Source of the DNA: Cladocopium goreaui
Taxonomy: Eukaryota > Sar > Dinophyceae > Suessiales > Symbiodiniaceae
Length of the DNA: 64,000 bases
Direction: 5' to 3'
Assembly (NCBI GenBank): GCA_947184155.2
Contig: CAMXCT020000263.1
Coordinates: 214,222 to 278,221 of the forward strand
Below, piece by piece: positions 1-10,640 of this stretch. Position 1 is the first letter of the stretch. The number at the start of each line of letters is the position of its first letter. Made by a program: the position numbers and the translations under genes. The notes under the pieces were generated by a model. The model searched no databases, had not been told where the DNA came from, and was given only the letters and a program-made list of their open reading frames with translations.

Positions 1-51
1 ATTGATGGGATCCATGTTACCATATATAGCATACATGGATCCTATGGGTAC
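1..51. mobile_element. Family C inverted-repeat element, truncated by window edge
   Basis: Right half of a family C element: TATATAGC core followed by the ATGGATCCTATGGGT terminus. The left terminus lies outside the window. Same ending as the copies at 1086, 2379 and 46777. Confidence 0.7.
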
Positions 52-150
52 TGGTAATGTAATAAATCAAAACCCTGGTGATATCCTGCTGTTCACATCG
101 TTGATGAATTATGGCAACGGGATGTTCCTGCCACGTGCCCATCATCTCCC

Positions 151-546
151 ATGATCTCCTACAATAGATATGGACTCATTCCAACAAGATGCACCTTTTT
201 TTGTGAGCTGCTGACAGTAGAGACATGCCCACACAGCTTCTTGAATCTTGTTGTTCATCTGTCATTGGAAAATTGCTGTGTCTCCCCTTCTGCGAAAAAT
301 CTTCCCTCCTTCCCTTCTGACTCAGTCTATCTGAGTCTTACTTCCTCCTTCACTGACACCTCAATTGCGCTCTTGTCCTGTCCTCAAGAGGTGAATTTCC
401 CCGAAGTGACACAGCAAAAAAAGCAGCTCCAGGTGCTAAGCGATGAGCGCCTTGCTCGTTTGCTGTGCGGAGACCTGAAGATGTTGGAATTGCTGCCAGC
501 TGTCCAGAGATGCAGGAATATCATAGAACATAAACGATTACACTGA
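151..546 (+). CDS. Possible exon with helical C-terminal half
   Basis: Open frame of 131 codons. The first two thirds look like conceptual translation of intron. The last third (about 400-516) reads QQKKQLQVLSDERLARLL and continues with Leu/Glu/Arg-rich helix-like sequence similar to exons further down, so an exon probably lies at roughly 370-516. No clear donor was found. No family was recognised. Confidence 0.35.
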   Translation: MISYNRYGLIPTRCTFFCELLTVETCPHSFLNLVVHLSLENCCVSPSAKNLPSFPSDSVYLSLTSSFTDTSIALLSCPQEVNFPEVTQQKKQLQVLSDERLARLLCGDLKMLELLPAVQRCRNIIEHKRLH

Positions 547-1085
547 TTACACTTGGCAATTTAACACTTTAACATAATTCAACCATGAAGAATAAGGATC
601 TAAACAATGAAAGTTTGCATTCAATTCAATCGATATAAATCAGCAAGGTTGGTCAATCGTTGGATGAAAGGAATAATGATTGTATATCAAATTCATCAAC
701 TATGGGTGTTTCCTTTCCGGTGGAGGATTGTCCAATTATATCCAATTATGGCTACCAGTATTTTGATTGCAAAATGATGACCAACTAAACAGACATGAGA
801 GTAGGGGTCAGACGGTGATATATAATGATATATATATATATATAATGAGAGTAGGGGTTCATTAAGATTCAATATACAAACATCAAAGAACCAAAACATT
901 GAAAACACGGTAGACATTTGGTGTTCTTGTCGACATTGGTTTTTAGCTCCTAAGGTAGACCATCAAATCATGTGACCACTGAGGGGGGGGGTACCCTTTG
1001 TTTGAGAATCCATAAGTGGTTTCTACAAGAGGAACCTTTCAGGAAGAGAACCCTCCGTTATCAGATTGGATTATATATAATATGT
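547..1085. other. Non-coding stretch
   Basis: AT-rich sequence with an (AT)n run at about 822-846 and a G8 tract near 983. I see no exon-like island here. Confidence 0.5.
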
Positions 1086-1174
1086 CCCATAGGATCCATG
1101 TATGCTATATACGGTAACATTTACCATCAATATATAAATGTTAGCATATATAACAGCACCATGGATCCTATGGG
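1086..1174. mobile_element. Family C inverted-repeat element
   Basis: Starts CCCATAGGATCCATG and ends CATGGATCCTATGGG, with the inner arms TATGCTATATACGGTAAC and its near complement. About 89 bp and able to fold into one hairpin. Confidence 0.8.
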
Positions 1175-1349
1175 TATACATGTATACAGGACGGTAAATT
1201 CGATCAATCAATCGATTGCTGCGGCATTAGGACCATTAGGATCCCAGAACTGGCAGACAAATGGACTTCACTGAACTGTACACGGAAACATGTCCTGTTC
1301 AAACCCTTTCTATGTTAAGGACCTCTACATGACTACATGTTCATGTAAG

Positions 1350-1400
1350 AAATTCGAACTGCAACTGCAACTCTTGTTGCACAAACGAGGCAAATCTAAA
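1350..1400 (+). CDS. Exon candidate, coiled-coil-like
   Basis: 51 nt between AAG and GTTTGT, in frame at both ends, reading KFELQLQLLLHKRGKSK. The composition matches the helical exons downstream, but the acceptor lacks a pyrimidine tract. A 145-codon minus-strand frame overlaps it and is not favoured. Confidence 0.35.
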
Positions 1401-2378
1401 GTTTGTTCCAGCAGAAATCATATGCTTGTCAAGTGGCTCAAATGTAGCCGGACGGCGTAAAGACTCTGTCTTCCTAATGTGCATGCAGTGTTTTCTTCCC
1501 CACCGTTTGGGTTCTGATTGTTTGTGTTCATGTTTCCATGTTTGGCTACTGTACATTTCATTTTTGTGGTTCAATTGTTGAAGAAATATTGTGAAATCAT
1601 CATGTTTTCTGAGAACCAACCGCCTCATCTGCCCAGGCAGGAGCAGAGTCCGATTACTGAGAGTGCCTTGACATCTGCGGATGGTCAGTGACCGTTCCGT
1701 AAAATTCTTGGAGGTTTTGGTCAAACTCTCATCATGAACTGTGGCCCTCCAAACATCTCCAATCCACTTTGGCGACACATGTAATCCTATGTTTCGCAGT
1801 TTGACGTTTTTTCATAACATGTTTGGTGGCTAAATAGTCCATTTAACCACCAACATAGAGTGTTTGAGAATCCTTCCTATAACTTGATTTCATACCTCTT
1901 TTGTATGTTTTGAAACTATTGTGGATCCATTCATGAATTGGGGTTCCAACTGATGATGGGGGCATTTAATACTCGCTATGTATCCCCATTATCCCTACAT
2001 CAGGACGGTTAAATCATATTGAACCAATATTGAACCACCTTTTGATGGTTAACCCTTCACTTTAGGAGGTGATTTTGGTGGTTTAACATAGGTATGGGAA
2101 AATCACAATCCTTGATACTTGAGTGATCCATAAATGGACAGTGTTCCATGGCTAAGTTAAGGAGATTTAACCAGTATTTTCCTGTATCATATTGACCATC
2201 ATTCACCATTTTTGGTAACGGTTAATTCATTATAAATACACATTTATAATAGTAATTAAACATTTATAAGATTACACATAAACCATTGCAACGGATATGA
2301 AGTAGTGATCTTTTTTCCACTACTATGGTCAAATTATTTTAAACCTTCATTAACCGATAGTAGTTCATTTTTTTCATG
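1401..2378. other. Non-coding stretch
   Basis: AT-rich, with a few short direct and inverted repeats (for example around 1990-2090). No convincing exon. A minus-strand open frame (1341-1778) is of the length expected by chance. Confidence 0.45.
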
Positions 2379-2472
2379 ACCCATAGGATCCATGTATGCT
2401 ATATATGGTAACATTTACCATCAATATATCCCAAATGTTAGCATATATACCAGCACCATGGATCCTATGGGT
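2379..2472. mobile_element. Family C inverted-repeat element
   Basis: ACCCATAGGATCCATG ... CATGGATCCTATGGGT, about 94 bp. The interior contains GGTAACATTTACC and GCATATATACCAG. It lies 60 bp before the exon candidate at 2532. Confidence 0.85.
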
Positions 2473-2531
2473 GATGAAGCACCAAAAACCATTCGTTGGA
2501 CGGCGCCCTATTTGTCGAATCAGGTCACCAG

Positions 2532-2613
2532 ACCGAAGTCAGTGATGAAGAACTGGCGCGACGCCTTCAAGCGTCGCTTGGCAAAAAAATTCACGCTGCG
2601 GGAAGCAGTTACG
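2532..2613 (+). CDS. Exon candidate with GC donor
   Basis: 82 nt. The acceptor is CACCAG and the donor is TACG/GCAAGT, a GC splice site with a full consensus tail. The frame TEVSDEELARRLQASLGKKI continues open and is strongly helical. It follows the family C element at 2379. A second open frame in the same stretch (ending REAVTASGY) is less protein-like. Confidence 0.5.
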
Positions 2614-2721
2614 GCAAGTGGCTACACAAGAACTAATCATCAATAATTTGTAAATTAATTGCTGAATCATTATGAATTTTATTGGGTGTTCCACATTAAA
2701 TCAATTTTATTCATTATCAAT

Positions 2722-2800
2722 ATTAATGTGGGTAAAAACAATAGTAATCCATGCCCCAAATCACCATAAATTGTTTATGATTGTTTTACCCACATTAACA
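2722..2800. mobile_element. Family G inverted-repeat element
   Basis: TTAATGTGGGTAAAA ... TTTTACCCACATTAA arms around a short AT-rich centre that includes CCCCAAATCACCATAAA. Confidence 0.65.
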
Positions 2801-3178
2801 ATCAATTTAACTGCTATTCACAGCTATTAGTTATAAGTTATAAGTATCTAGCAAGTGTATTGCAGAATAACAATAAATAACTAATCCTAATCATGATTGT
2901 AAGCTATGCATAATAGATGGTTAACTGGGAATAGGACACATGATACTTCTGCATCATATGTTGATCATGGATAGGTACACAATATATGCATTAATATGCA
3001 TCATGGACTATACATATTTAACATTGTATATTATATAATTATATGTAATATATATTCATTAGTGGCTATGACAATTATGCATATATGGATACTCACTAAC
3101 AATCCATATTCACCAGTTACAAAGGGAAGAGCGTTTGGCTTATGGGTCATTATCAGTCACTACTTAGGAGTCACCTAG

Positions 3179-3287
3179 GCAGCTGCGGAACTGGGATGCC
3201 CCAAGCAATCGCAGTCCTCAGCGGAACCTGTCTGCGTCATCCCCAAAAAACCATGGCCGCGGCTTGGCCGCTGGCAGGACTCGATGG
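3179..3287 (+). CDS. Exon candidate
   Basis: 109 nt. Acceptor CACCTAG, donor ATGG/GTATAC. Frame begins AAELGCPKQSQSSAEPVCVI and continues with a Pro/Lys/Trp-rich part to a Gln-Asp-Ser-Met end. GC content is far above its flanks. No family recognised. Confidence 0.55.
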
Positions 3288-3515
3288 GTATACCATAACC
3301 GTTGCTACCATCATTACTATTCCTATTTATTCCTTATAATAATGATGGTAATAATAAGAAAAATGGTGGTAGTATATAGTATAATAGTGACAATAATAAA
3401 TCCTTATAACAACGATAATAATAAAAACAGCATCGCCATCATCATGATTGTTCTTAGCGAGCATCGATTCATGATTATGCTTACTTTCTTATAATATATG
3501 TGTTGGACACACGTC

Positions 3516-3628
3516 ATGAAGCCTGACGAACTCAGGGAAGAGGATCTGGGCGAGCGAGACTCTCGGGAGCGCTCCGGGCGAAGGCGGGCGGTCCAACTTC
3601 TTCAGCAAATCCAGTCCAGAAATACAGA
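3516..3628 (+). CDS. Exon candidate, highly charged
   Basis: Frame MKPDELREEDLGERDSRERS followed by Arg-rich sequence and VQLLQQIQSRN. Donor ACAGA/GTAATT; an acceptor AAG is at 3519-3521, so either an ATG start at 3516 or an internal exon from 3522 is possible. Acidic/basic alternation suggests a helical linker. Confidence 0.5.
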
Positions 3629-3795
3629 GTAATTACCCTGTAAAGTCATGTAAAATCGATGTTTTTTTTAATCATCAAGTGGGTACAATTGGAATATGTC
3701 AGCACCTGCATAGACTATGTGGTCAGGTTTCTTTGGGGACGAATCGAGTTATAAAAGAAATTATGATTGTAAGATATACCAACTATCAACCAAAG

Positions 3796-3875
3796 ATGAC
3801 AGCTTTGACTTGCGGATGGTGCTGTGCAGGAACCTACACCGGTCGGGTGAAGCAGGCGAAATCGAGGGAAGCTTC
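3796..3875 (+). CDS. Exon candidate
   Basis: 80 nt, acceptor CCAAAG, donor GCTTC/GTGTGA. Frame DSFDLRMVLCRNLHRSGEAG continues EIEGSF. The A element begins 83 bp after the donor. No family recognised. Confidence 0.45.
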
Positions 3876-3957
3876 GTGTGAATTAGTGGCCTGATTCTGA
3901 AAGCAATACCCAGCAATAAGCATCCAGGATGAAGAAAAAAACACCACATATGATCAT

Positions 3958-4066
3958 TACACTCTGGTAAACTAACATAACTATGGAAAATCACCACTTT
4001 CAATGGGTAAATCAATCAACTATAAATGTGCCATTTTCAATAGCTATGTTAGTTTACCAGAGGGTA
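3958..4066. mobile_element. Family A inverted-repeat element
   Basis: TACACTCTGGTAAACTAACA ... TTAGTTTACCAGAGGGTA, 109 bp, with CTATGGAAAATCACCA and CCATTTTCAATAGC arms. The ends contain a GTAAAC donor and a TTTACCAG acceptor. Confidence 0.9.
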
Positions 4067-4182
4067 AAACATATCGAAACAATTGATGATGCCTCACAGA
4101 ACCAAACACATGTGGTGTTTATATAAGCGTATATAATCGCAGTTGTTCCCGTGGTTTTTGCTTCGTGAGCAGTCCCCTGCAG

Positions 4183-4257
4183 ACTGGCGACGATCCTTCT
4201 CAGCGATTCTGCAGGGGGCCATGGCGGGCAGTGCATCCTGATCATCCTGCGAAAGTT
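4183..4257 (+). CDS. Exon candidate
   Basis: 75 nt, in frame at both ends. Acceptor CCCTGCAG, donor GTT/GTAACT. Frame TGDDPSQRFCRGPWRAVHPD then HPAKV. A second frame (LATILLSDSAGG) is also open, so the reading is not settled. Confidence 0.45.
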
Positions 4258-5162
4258 GTAACTGGCCAAGTGATAGACCAAATAAAGGGGTGAATAAAAT
4301 TGATGATGATTTCAATGTGGGAAACCCAATGCCATAAACAACTAATTAATTGCCAAACTTGGGGATGGTAAACGACCCATAAGAATGGTGATTACTCCGG
4401 GATGGTTCATGGCATTTGGTTTTCATTAGACACTTAGATGATTATATAATATTATATATATAATTATATATGTATATATATATATATATTTCTTAGGTAA
4501 CAACCGTGACTGGTGTGCAGTTTCAAATACTCTAGTATTTCTTCCATCGACTTCCGAGTGGGATTATTATTCCCAACGGACGTGCAAAGAAGTTTATGGG
4601 ATGGGTTGGAGCCACCTGCCAGATGCTCATGTGTGTTTTAGACATCAAGATGATCGCCAATAATCGTTGATTATGATATATTATGAACAATTATGACTAT
4701 TATATTATTGTTGATTCTTGATTCTTGATTAGATTATTGATAGATGATGTAAAAAAAGTGGTTTAACTGTTCAGGGTATATCACCATGACCTGTGGTTTG
4801 ATCTTGCCAGAAATTCGTATCATACCAGATCTGCGGATGTCTCCACCTCTTGTCGATAGGAATAACTGTTAGAGCGTGGTGCTTTAATCAGCTCCTCCGG
4901 AAGCAGCTAACATAGTATTGTTGAGATGATCAGATGATCATGCCTCGTATTTTGTTGTTCTCATATATATGTGCACACACACACACTTGCAGTTCAACTG
5001 TTTTCAACTTATATTTAGTATCAGTTGTATAAATTATTAATTATATGTATATATTAATATATATATAATTATATATAGTTATATATGTGTTGTAATATCA
5101 TTTTTTTCTAATAGATGTATAACTTAAGACATATTTCAACTGTCAAGCTCTCCATGTTTCAG
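4258..5162. other. Non-coding stretch with AT microsatellites
   Basis: Holds (AT)n-type runs at about 4440-4490 and 5035-5090 and short TTGATTC repeats near 4708. No exon candidate seen. Confidence 0.5.
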
Positions 5163-5226
5163 GCTGAGTGGTGGCACCTGGATGGGCTGCATCTCGGGGC
5201 GCGGCGACCTAGGGCGACCTGTCATG
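5163..5226 (+). CDS. Exon candidate
   Basis: 64 nt. Acceptor GTTTCAG, donor CATG/GTAGGT. Frame LSGGTWMGCISGRGDLGRPV; the alternative frame AEWWHLDGLHLGARR is also open. The splice sites are good on both sides. Confidence 0.5.
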
Positions 5227-5291
5227 GTAGGTTTATGGCGACCTGGGTTTCCCACATTATACCACTGGCTAACTATCATGAAATTATCATC

Positions 5292-5323
5292 CCAGCAACC
5301 CCCAGCAACCCCCAGCAACCCAT
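5292..5323. repeat. Short tandem CAGCAACCCC repeat
   Basis: Three units of CCCAGCAACC in a row, just before a family B element. The same arrangement (two units) precedes the family B copy at 54232. Confidence 0.75.
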
Positions 5324-5335
5324 GAATTATTTATT

Positions 5336-5450
5336 TGGTTGGTGGTGACTGGAACCATGGAATTTTATTTTTTTCCATTCAGCTGGGAATGGAATAATCC
5401 CAACTGAACTCCATGATTTTTCAGAGGGGTAGGTAGAAACCACCAACCAG
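5336..5450. mobile_element. Family B inverted-repeat element
   Basis: TGGTTGGTGGTGACTGG ... AAACCACCAACCAG, 115 bp. Interior arms CCATTCAGCTGGGAATGG and CCCAACTGAACTCCATG, then CAGAGGGGTAGGT. Confidence 0.85.
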
Positions 5451-6340
5451 TATAAGTAATGGCTATTGACATGATATGGTTTGCCATGCCAAGTGAAGCA
5501 TAATATGTCGTGGCTGAAAAAAACCGGTCTGGCTACTAAGATGATATGATGGGCCCGTTTTAGTTTGATATATGGCTCCAAAAGCTTGCCTCGATATTGA
5601 ATTAGCAATCAACACTTGGCCAAGTTTGATATCGAACCAAGTATTAGATGGCAGATAATTTACTTGAGTGAATTAAAACATATACTGCCTATTTTTACGG
5701 TACTTAATATTGAGCCAGCTCATAAATTACGTATCTCTATTTATTGGGTTAATTACTTGGCTCAGGAAGGTTTTCACAATTGATCTAAAGATTGACCATG
5801 TAGAAATTGGGATTGCAAGGATCGAAAATTGGTTTACAATCCCTTTTCCCTATGAATTAGACACCATGAAAAAATCAAGGAGTCTTGGATGTGTTCCTCT
5901 GGGGCGGGTTGTTTCTAGGGCACTGGGGATTGGACCATACTCCCTCAGAAAAGGATGTGTTCAGTTCAAGCATGTTTAGTCCTTAACATGTGCAAACGCG
6001 CAGGTCCATTGCTTCCAAGTCATAAACAGGGGATGATCAGGGCCCATGAACCTTGGGTTGGCATCGCCGATATGTTTGTAATCCCGTTCACGGTAGTTGG
6101 ATCATCAGCCGGTATTTTCTCAGTAGATGAATGGAATGTGGTAGATCAATAGCTACTGAATAGATGCATGGACAGCTGGCTAGTGTGATTTATTGTTAGT
6201 AATTCCGTATGTACTTACACAATCTTACACATATCATAGCTATAACATGATTGATCCCCCATTTTTGTTGGCTACGCTCCCCATTTCGGGCATACTCATC
6301 CCAGGGTGATCATGAGCCTGAATGCTTCGAAGCTATGCAG
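5451..6340. other. Non-coding stretch
   Basis: No strong exon signal. A few 60-90 codon open frames are present but lack both splice sites and protein-like composition. Confidence 0.4.
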
Positions 6341-6464
6341 GCTCTGAGCTTGAGGTTGATGAGCCAAAATTCGTTGAAGGGTGGTCAGAAATGCTGAAAA
6401 AGCTCGGTCAGATGGAATTGCCTGAAACGCTATCACAAATTGCAAGTTTGAAGACCCAATTTCT
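6341..6464 (+). CDS. Exon candidate, good splice sites
   Basis: 124 nt. Acceptor CTATGCAG, donor TTTCT/GTAAGG. Frame SELEVDEPKFVEGWSEMLKK continues LGQMELPETLSQIASLKTQF, amphipathic and helical. One of the best-supported exons of the proposed coiled-coil gene. Confidence 0.65.
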
Positions 6465-6610
6465 GTAAGGCATTGTTGCCTAGTTTAGGGAATCTAGTTG
6501 GCTTACTCCTGCTTGAAACCAACATCTTTGACATTCCTCGACTTCTTTCTTCGTCGCATCTCATTCAACCCTCACCATCAGGAAAAAAAACATTAAAAAA
6601 AAAAACATGA

Positions 6611-6732
6611 CTGGTTGGTGGTTTGGAGTTTTGAACATTTTTTATTTTTCCATTCAGTTGGGAATGTCATCATCCCAACTGACGAACTCACTCCATCATT
6701 TTTCAGAGGGGTAGGTTGAAACCACCAACCAG
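6611..6732. mobile_element. Family B inverted-repeat element
   Basis: CTGGTTGGTGGTTTGG ... GAAACCACCAACCAG, 122 bp. Shares the GGGAATGTCATCATCCCAAC centre with the copy at 61833. Confidence 0.9.
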
Positions 6733-6802
6733 ATAAAAAACCACCATGTCTTTCCACTTGAACCCAGCCATCAAAGCTTCGCGCGCGCGCACCCGTCCCG
6801 TC

Positions 6803-6855
6803 ATGGCGGAAGTGGTGTCGTTGCAGCTGGAGGAGGATCAGTGCCTTTGGCAAAG
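6803..6855 (+). CDS. Exon candidate, acidic helix
   Basis: ATG-led frame MAEVVSLQLEEDQCLWQ after a (GC)n run. TTGCAG/CTGGAGG inside could be the true acceptor. The right end CAAAG/TTGAGG has no GT, so the boundary is unclear. Confidence 0.4.
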
Positions 6856-7520
6856 TTGAGGCAAAATTCACCAATTTATGGGATATAATATATGGGAATA
6901 TATCGGAATAGATGGGAATATATTTTATTATATATGGGAATATTTGGGATATGATATGGGATATGATTCATATGATATATGGGAATATATGTGATGATAT
7001 ATTGGTCAAATACTTGGGATCATGGGATAGAATATGATTCAGAACGGATTGGCTGATATGTATTCGAATTGTTGCAATTTACCCAATGATCCAATCTATA
7101 AAGGTATCATATCATATATGGTGTATAGTCCTAGATTTGCGGTTTGTCGATGATTTGGTTTGTTTTCCCGGAAGTTTACTACAACTGGGGAATCGATTAA
7201 GGGTATATATATATATATATTGTTTAAATTTGGGTCCTTAGGCAAATCCAAGTTTGGCAAAGTTTTTGCAACCACATCTAAACTTTGGCAATTTTTTTGC
7301 AACCAAAATAGGGTATAGCGTCTCTGGAAAAAATGGGTATCCAAAATTGGGTTCCTCTGAAAAAAATGGCTCTCCATAATCCAGTTGTTTCTCATCAATT
7401 TCCTCATTAAACTGCAATTGATATGTGCCATATTGAGGCAATTGTTCATACCACAGTTAATAGCAAATTTTGATGACCAATATAAAGATTCCCAAGAATG
7501 GTGAGATGACCATCACACAG
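6856..7520. other. Non-coding stretch
   Basis: Repeated ATATGGGAATAT motifs at about 6880-7030 and an (AT)n run near 7205. Otherwise nothing recognisable. Confidence 0.45.
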
Positions 7521-7609
7521 ATAGCAATCGATGCTATGGAAATTCACCGTGACTTGACCATGCTCGGAGAACAGTTCGAGGACTTGCTGAAGGCATTTGA
7601 AACATCCAG
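7521..7609 (+). CDS. Exon candidate, coiled-coil-like
   Basis: 89 nt. Acceptor ATCACACAG, in frame. Reads IAIDAMEIHRDLTMLGEQFE then DLLKAFETS with heptad-like hydrophobic spacing. The right end AG/GCTGTA would be a weak GC donor; the frame stops at TAG just beyond it. Confidence 0.55.
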
Positions 7610-8307
7610 GCTGTAGAAGAATAGCTTGATGTCAATGCCGAAAAGGAAGATCCTTTCCCATGTTTGTTCTGTTGTTGTTTTCTCCATTTATTGAAATCTT
7701 GTCATCTTCAAAAACGCCGCAAAGCCCTGGGATGCCAGGTCGGGCGAAGAAGCCATGATGCAAGATTTCGTTCGGCTGCACATGATGAGTATCTTGGCCC
7801 CAACATGCTGGGACGAGATGTGTCATAGTCATTCATAGTCTATGTAAGCAGTATATAGCCTGTAAAGAGGGTACCCTAGTTACTGTTAGAGGAAACCCCT
7901 AAGTCATAGATTGTCATAGATAAGTGTCTTTCGTTTTTCGCACATTCTGAATGGCTTCGTCAACACGAGAGATGGGTGAGGTGGATGGGATGTGGATGTT
8001 TTTTTTACATCTTGTCACCTCACTTTCACCAACCAGCCAACGAAATGCGAGTGTGGGATATGTGGTGTTGAGTTTGATGCTCAAACACTGTGACATTTGT
8101 GGTAGAACCCTTCCTTGGTTCTGCCTCGTTGTTTTTCCCGGTGTTGAAACTCAACAGGTGTAGCAAGCATCTTCAATTCTCCCAACTATCATAGACTTTG
8201 CCAAACAAGGGGTTGGAAGAGAATTTTCCTTTAAACATGAGTGATTCTCAGTCGAAGCTCAAAAATTGCCGGGATTTGTTTCGGTGTTCTTCCATCCCCA
8301 TATGGAG
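7610..8307. other. Non-coding stretch
   Basis: Several 60-70 codon frames on both strands but no paired splice signals. Nothing assigned. Confidence 0.4.
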
Positions 8308-8416
8308 CTTTCCATAGCCATGGGGCTACCCCAAGCTCGCTGGATGGTTTACAATGGAAAATCCTAATCTAAAATGGATGATAACTGGGGGTACCCCCAT
8401 GACTTAGGAAACCCCC
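8308..8416. mobile_element. Family E inverted-repeat element
   Basis: GCTTTCCATAGCCATGGGGC ... GGGGGTACCCCCATG ... TTAGGAAACCCCC. The arms surround CTGGATGGTTTACAATGG and AAAATGGATGATAAC. Confidence 0.65.
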
Positions 8417-8600
8417 ATGACTTAGTTGGGGTATGGTATATTTTTTTGAATCTGACGGTTTTCTCAGGTATGCTGCAGCCTTTTGCAGAAAGGGTCCAGG
8501 CCACTGGTGGGAGATCCCCGAGCTGGAGGTGTATAGCTGGATAGCATAAATAGGGGAGTTTCCAGCCACGTTTGATGACACCGGAGCGTTTAAATACATG

Positions 8601-8720
8601 TACCCTCTGGTAAACAAACATAACTATGGAAAAATATGGAAAAATACAATTTTTTATGGCTATATCAGCTATAAATTGCCATGTTCAATAGCTAATTATG
8701 CAACAAATTACCAGAGGGTA
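8601..8720. mobile_element. Family A inverted-repeat element
   Basis: TACCCTCTGGTAAACAAACA ... ACAAATTACCAGAGGGTA, 120 bp. Confidence 0.9.
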
Positions 8721-9065
8721 AATACCAAATGATCCAAATGATTTTTGCCTCTCTCTTTGGAAGGTCATCCCAGCAAAAAACCTGCAGGCTGAGACCCCCC
8801 AAGTGGCGTGTTTAATCGTATTTTTGAGGTGGTGCTGTAGTGCTTTACATATTTTTGACATCAAACTTTCACATACTAGAATTAGGATATACATAATACA
8901 TATACAATCATATACATATATATATATATTTACTATCATATATATATTTATATTAGAATGGGAGAACCTTATTGTATTAATATACGCAAAAAAAACAGTG
9001 GACCGTTTTCCTTTAAAAGAATTGGTGGATTCTCCCAGGAGATTCTGCCACCATCGCCGTGGCAG

Positions 9066-9122
9066 GTCATCCAGGAGCATGTGAAACTGCTCCAAGATGC
9101 GCAGCATCAAAGCTTGGGGCAG
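9066..9122 (+). CDS. Exon candidate, coiled-coil-like
   Basis: 57 nt, in frame at both ends. Acceptor CCGTGGCAG, donor GGGCAG/GTGAAG. Reads VIQEHVKLLQDAQHQSLGQ, a clear helix with Leu/Val at heptad-like spacing. The frame stays open to a stop at 9153-9155. Confidence 0.6.
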
Positions 9123-9209
9123 GTGAAGCACCTCGAGGGCTGCTGCTGGGACTGATTTTATGGGGATGTCATGGAGAGTTCGGCCGGTGTTTTTGGGGCT
9201 TTTTTAAGA

Positions 9210-9328
9210 TACCCGGCCTGGTAAACGTTAACAAAAAACTATGGAAAGATCCACCATGCTATTAATGGGAAAACTCCACTATTTCTATGGTCATTTTCAA
9301 TAGCTATGTAACAAATTACCAGAGGGTA
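9210..9328. mobile_element. Family A inverted-repeat element, variant left end
   Basis: TACCCGGCCTGGTAAACG ... AAATTACCAGAGGGTA, 119 bp. The left end variant CCCGGCCTGG recurs in the copy at 38228. Confidence 0.85.
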
Positions 9329-9759
9329 GAGCTCAGGAAAAATGGGGCTAATGATTACCGAAGAAAACAGATCCAAGCAGATTGATGTGGGTAAAGTTAA
9401 TGTGGTAGCCACAAAACCGCCAAATTGGTGGGTCTTAGGATGATTTTTACATATTGTTGGGATGTGATAGTTTTTGCGCATATAAGTGGGTGGAGCGGGA
9501 AGTGTGGTGAGGGGTTTGAGGTGGTGGCCTACATTTGTTCTTTCTATTGATTTCAGCCTGTTGTTTTTTGATGCGTGTTGATTATTTTGACGTGAGGGGT
9601 AGAGGAAAAACACGTTTTTTTTAAATGGGAAAATCACCATTTTGAAAAAAAAACACGAAACAAATTGATGGTTTGGAAATGTTCAGAGCTTAGAACTTGA
9701 AGAATGGTGCCATTTCCACATTGAAATCATGTCACCATGTCACTGGGCAGTTTCTGCAG
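9329..9759. other. Non-coding stretch
   Basis: No exon candidate on the plus strand. A 133-codon minus frame (9239-9640) overlaps the A element and is rejected. Confidence 0.4.
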
Positions 9760-9839
9760 GTTCTGCTGCGCAAAGCGAAGAGCTTCAGAAGCTAAGCGAA
9801 GAGGTGCAGAGACACAAGGACTGGCGTTTTCTTTTCTTT
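9760..9839 (+). CDS. Exon candidate, coiled-coil-like
   Basis: 80 nt. Acceptor TTTCTGCAG, donor TTTCTTT/GTGAGG. Reads SAAQSEELQKLSEEVQRHKD then WRFLFF. The 3-4 spaced Leu/Val residues are typical of a coiled coil. Confidence 0.65.
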
Positions 9840-10301
9840 GTGAGGATATTAATATCGGTATATGCCTTGTATATACGATATAAACAATGAAAATATATGA
9901 AAATATATATTATATGATATTATATGTATGTATATATATATATATATTCGGTTTTGATATGATACATGAGATATACATGATATACACATGATAATGTGGA
10001 TGGAGGAAAACCCGCACCAGTTGGTAGATGGTTCATCTATGTTTATCCCATCATAATCCCATTAAATCATTATTATAGTCCCAGTGTTTCATAGTTAGTT
10101 ACCACCTGGTGCAGGATTTCTCAACCATCCCGAGTATGGTTGTGGGGATGGTTTGATTTCAGTTATTTCAAGGTATACAACTGTATCGGATTTGATATAG
10201 GAGATATACATTAGATATACATTGGATGTACATTAGAGATACATTAGATATACATTACATATTTACATGAGATATGATCTGATTTCAGTTTTTTTTTGCA
10301 G

Positions 10302-10418
10302 AAAAATCACCGAACAAAATCGCCATTGAAGGAGCAGCTGGAGGCCCAGCAGCTGGAGTTGGCCACGGTGAAGAAGGAGCGAAATCGCCTCGAGGGAAAC
10401 CACGAGATCACCAAGGCA
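10302..10418 (+). CDS. Exon candidate, coiled-coil-like
   Basis: 117 nt (39 codons), in frame. Acceptor is a long T tract plus GCAG; donor GCA/GTAACG (a GC site one codon earlier is also possible). Reads KNHRTKSPLKEQLEAQQLEL, then ATVKKERNRLEGNHEITK. Among the strongest helical exons in the window. Confidence 0.7.
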
Positions 10419-10492
10419 GTAACGCAAAAGCCATGGCGGCTTTGGGAGCTAGGAAAATCGAAAAAACATGGAGAAAATGACATGACTTATTA

Positions 10493-10640
10493 GTGTATAT
10501 ATATATATATGTATATATACATACATATATCATATATCATATATATATATATTATATAATTATATACACATGTATATGTAGATATATACATATCATGTGT
10601 ATATATATATATACGGACATACATACATACATACATTATA
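10493..10640. repeat. AT microsatellite cluster
   Basis: Nearly continuous (TA)n with CATATA interruptions and a (CATA)n tail. The open frames seen through it are artefacts of the repeat. Confidence 0.9.

Noticed and set aside
1341-1778. 145-codon minus-strand open frame
   Set aside because: A few frames of this length are expected by chance in 64 kb; there is no family, start context or splice support, and exon signals here are on the plus strand.
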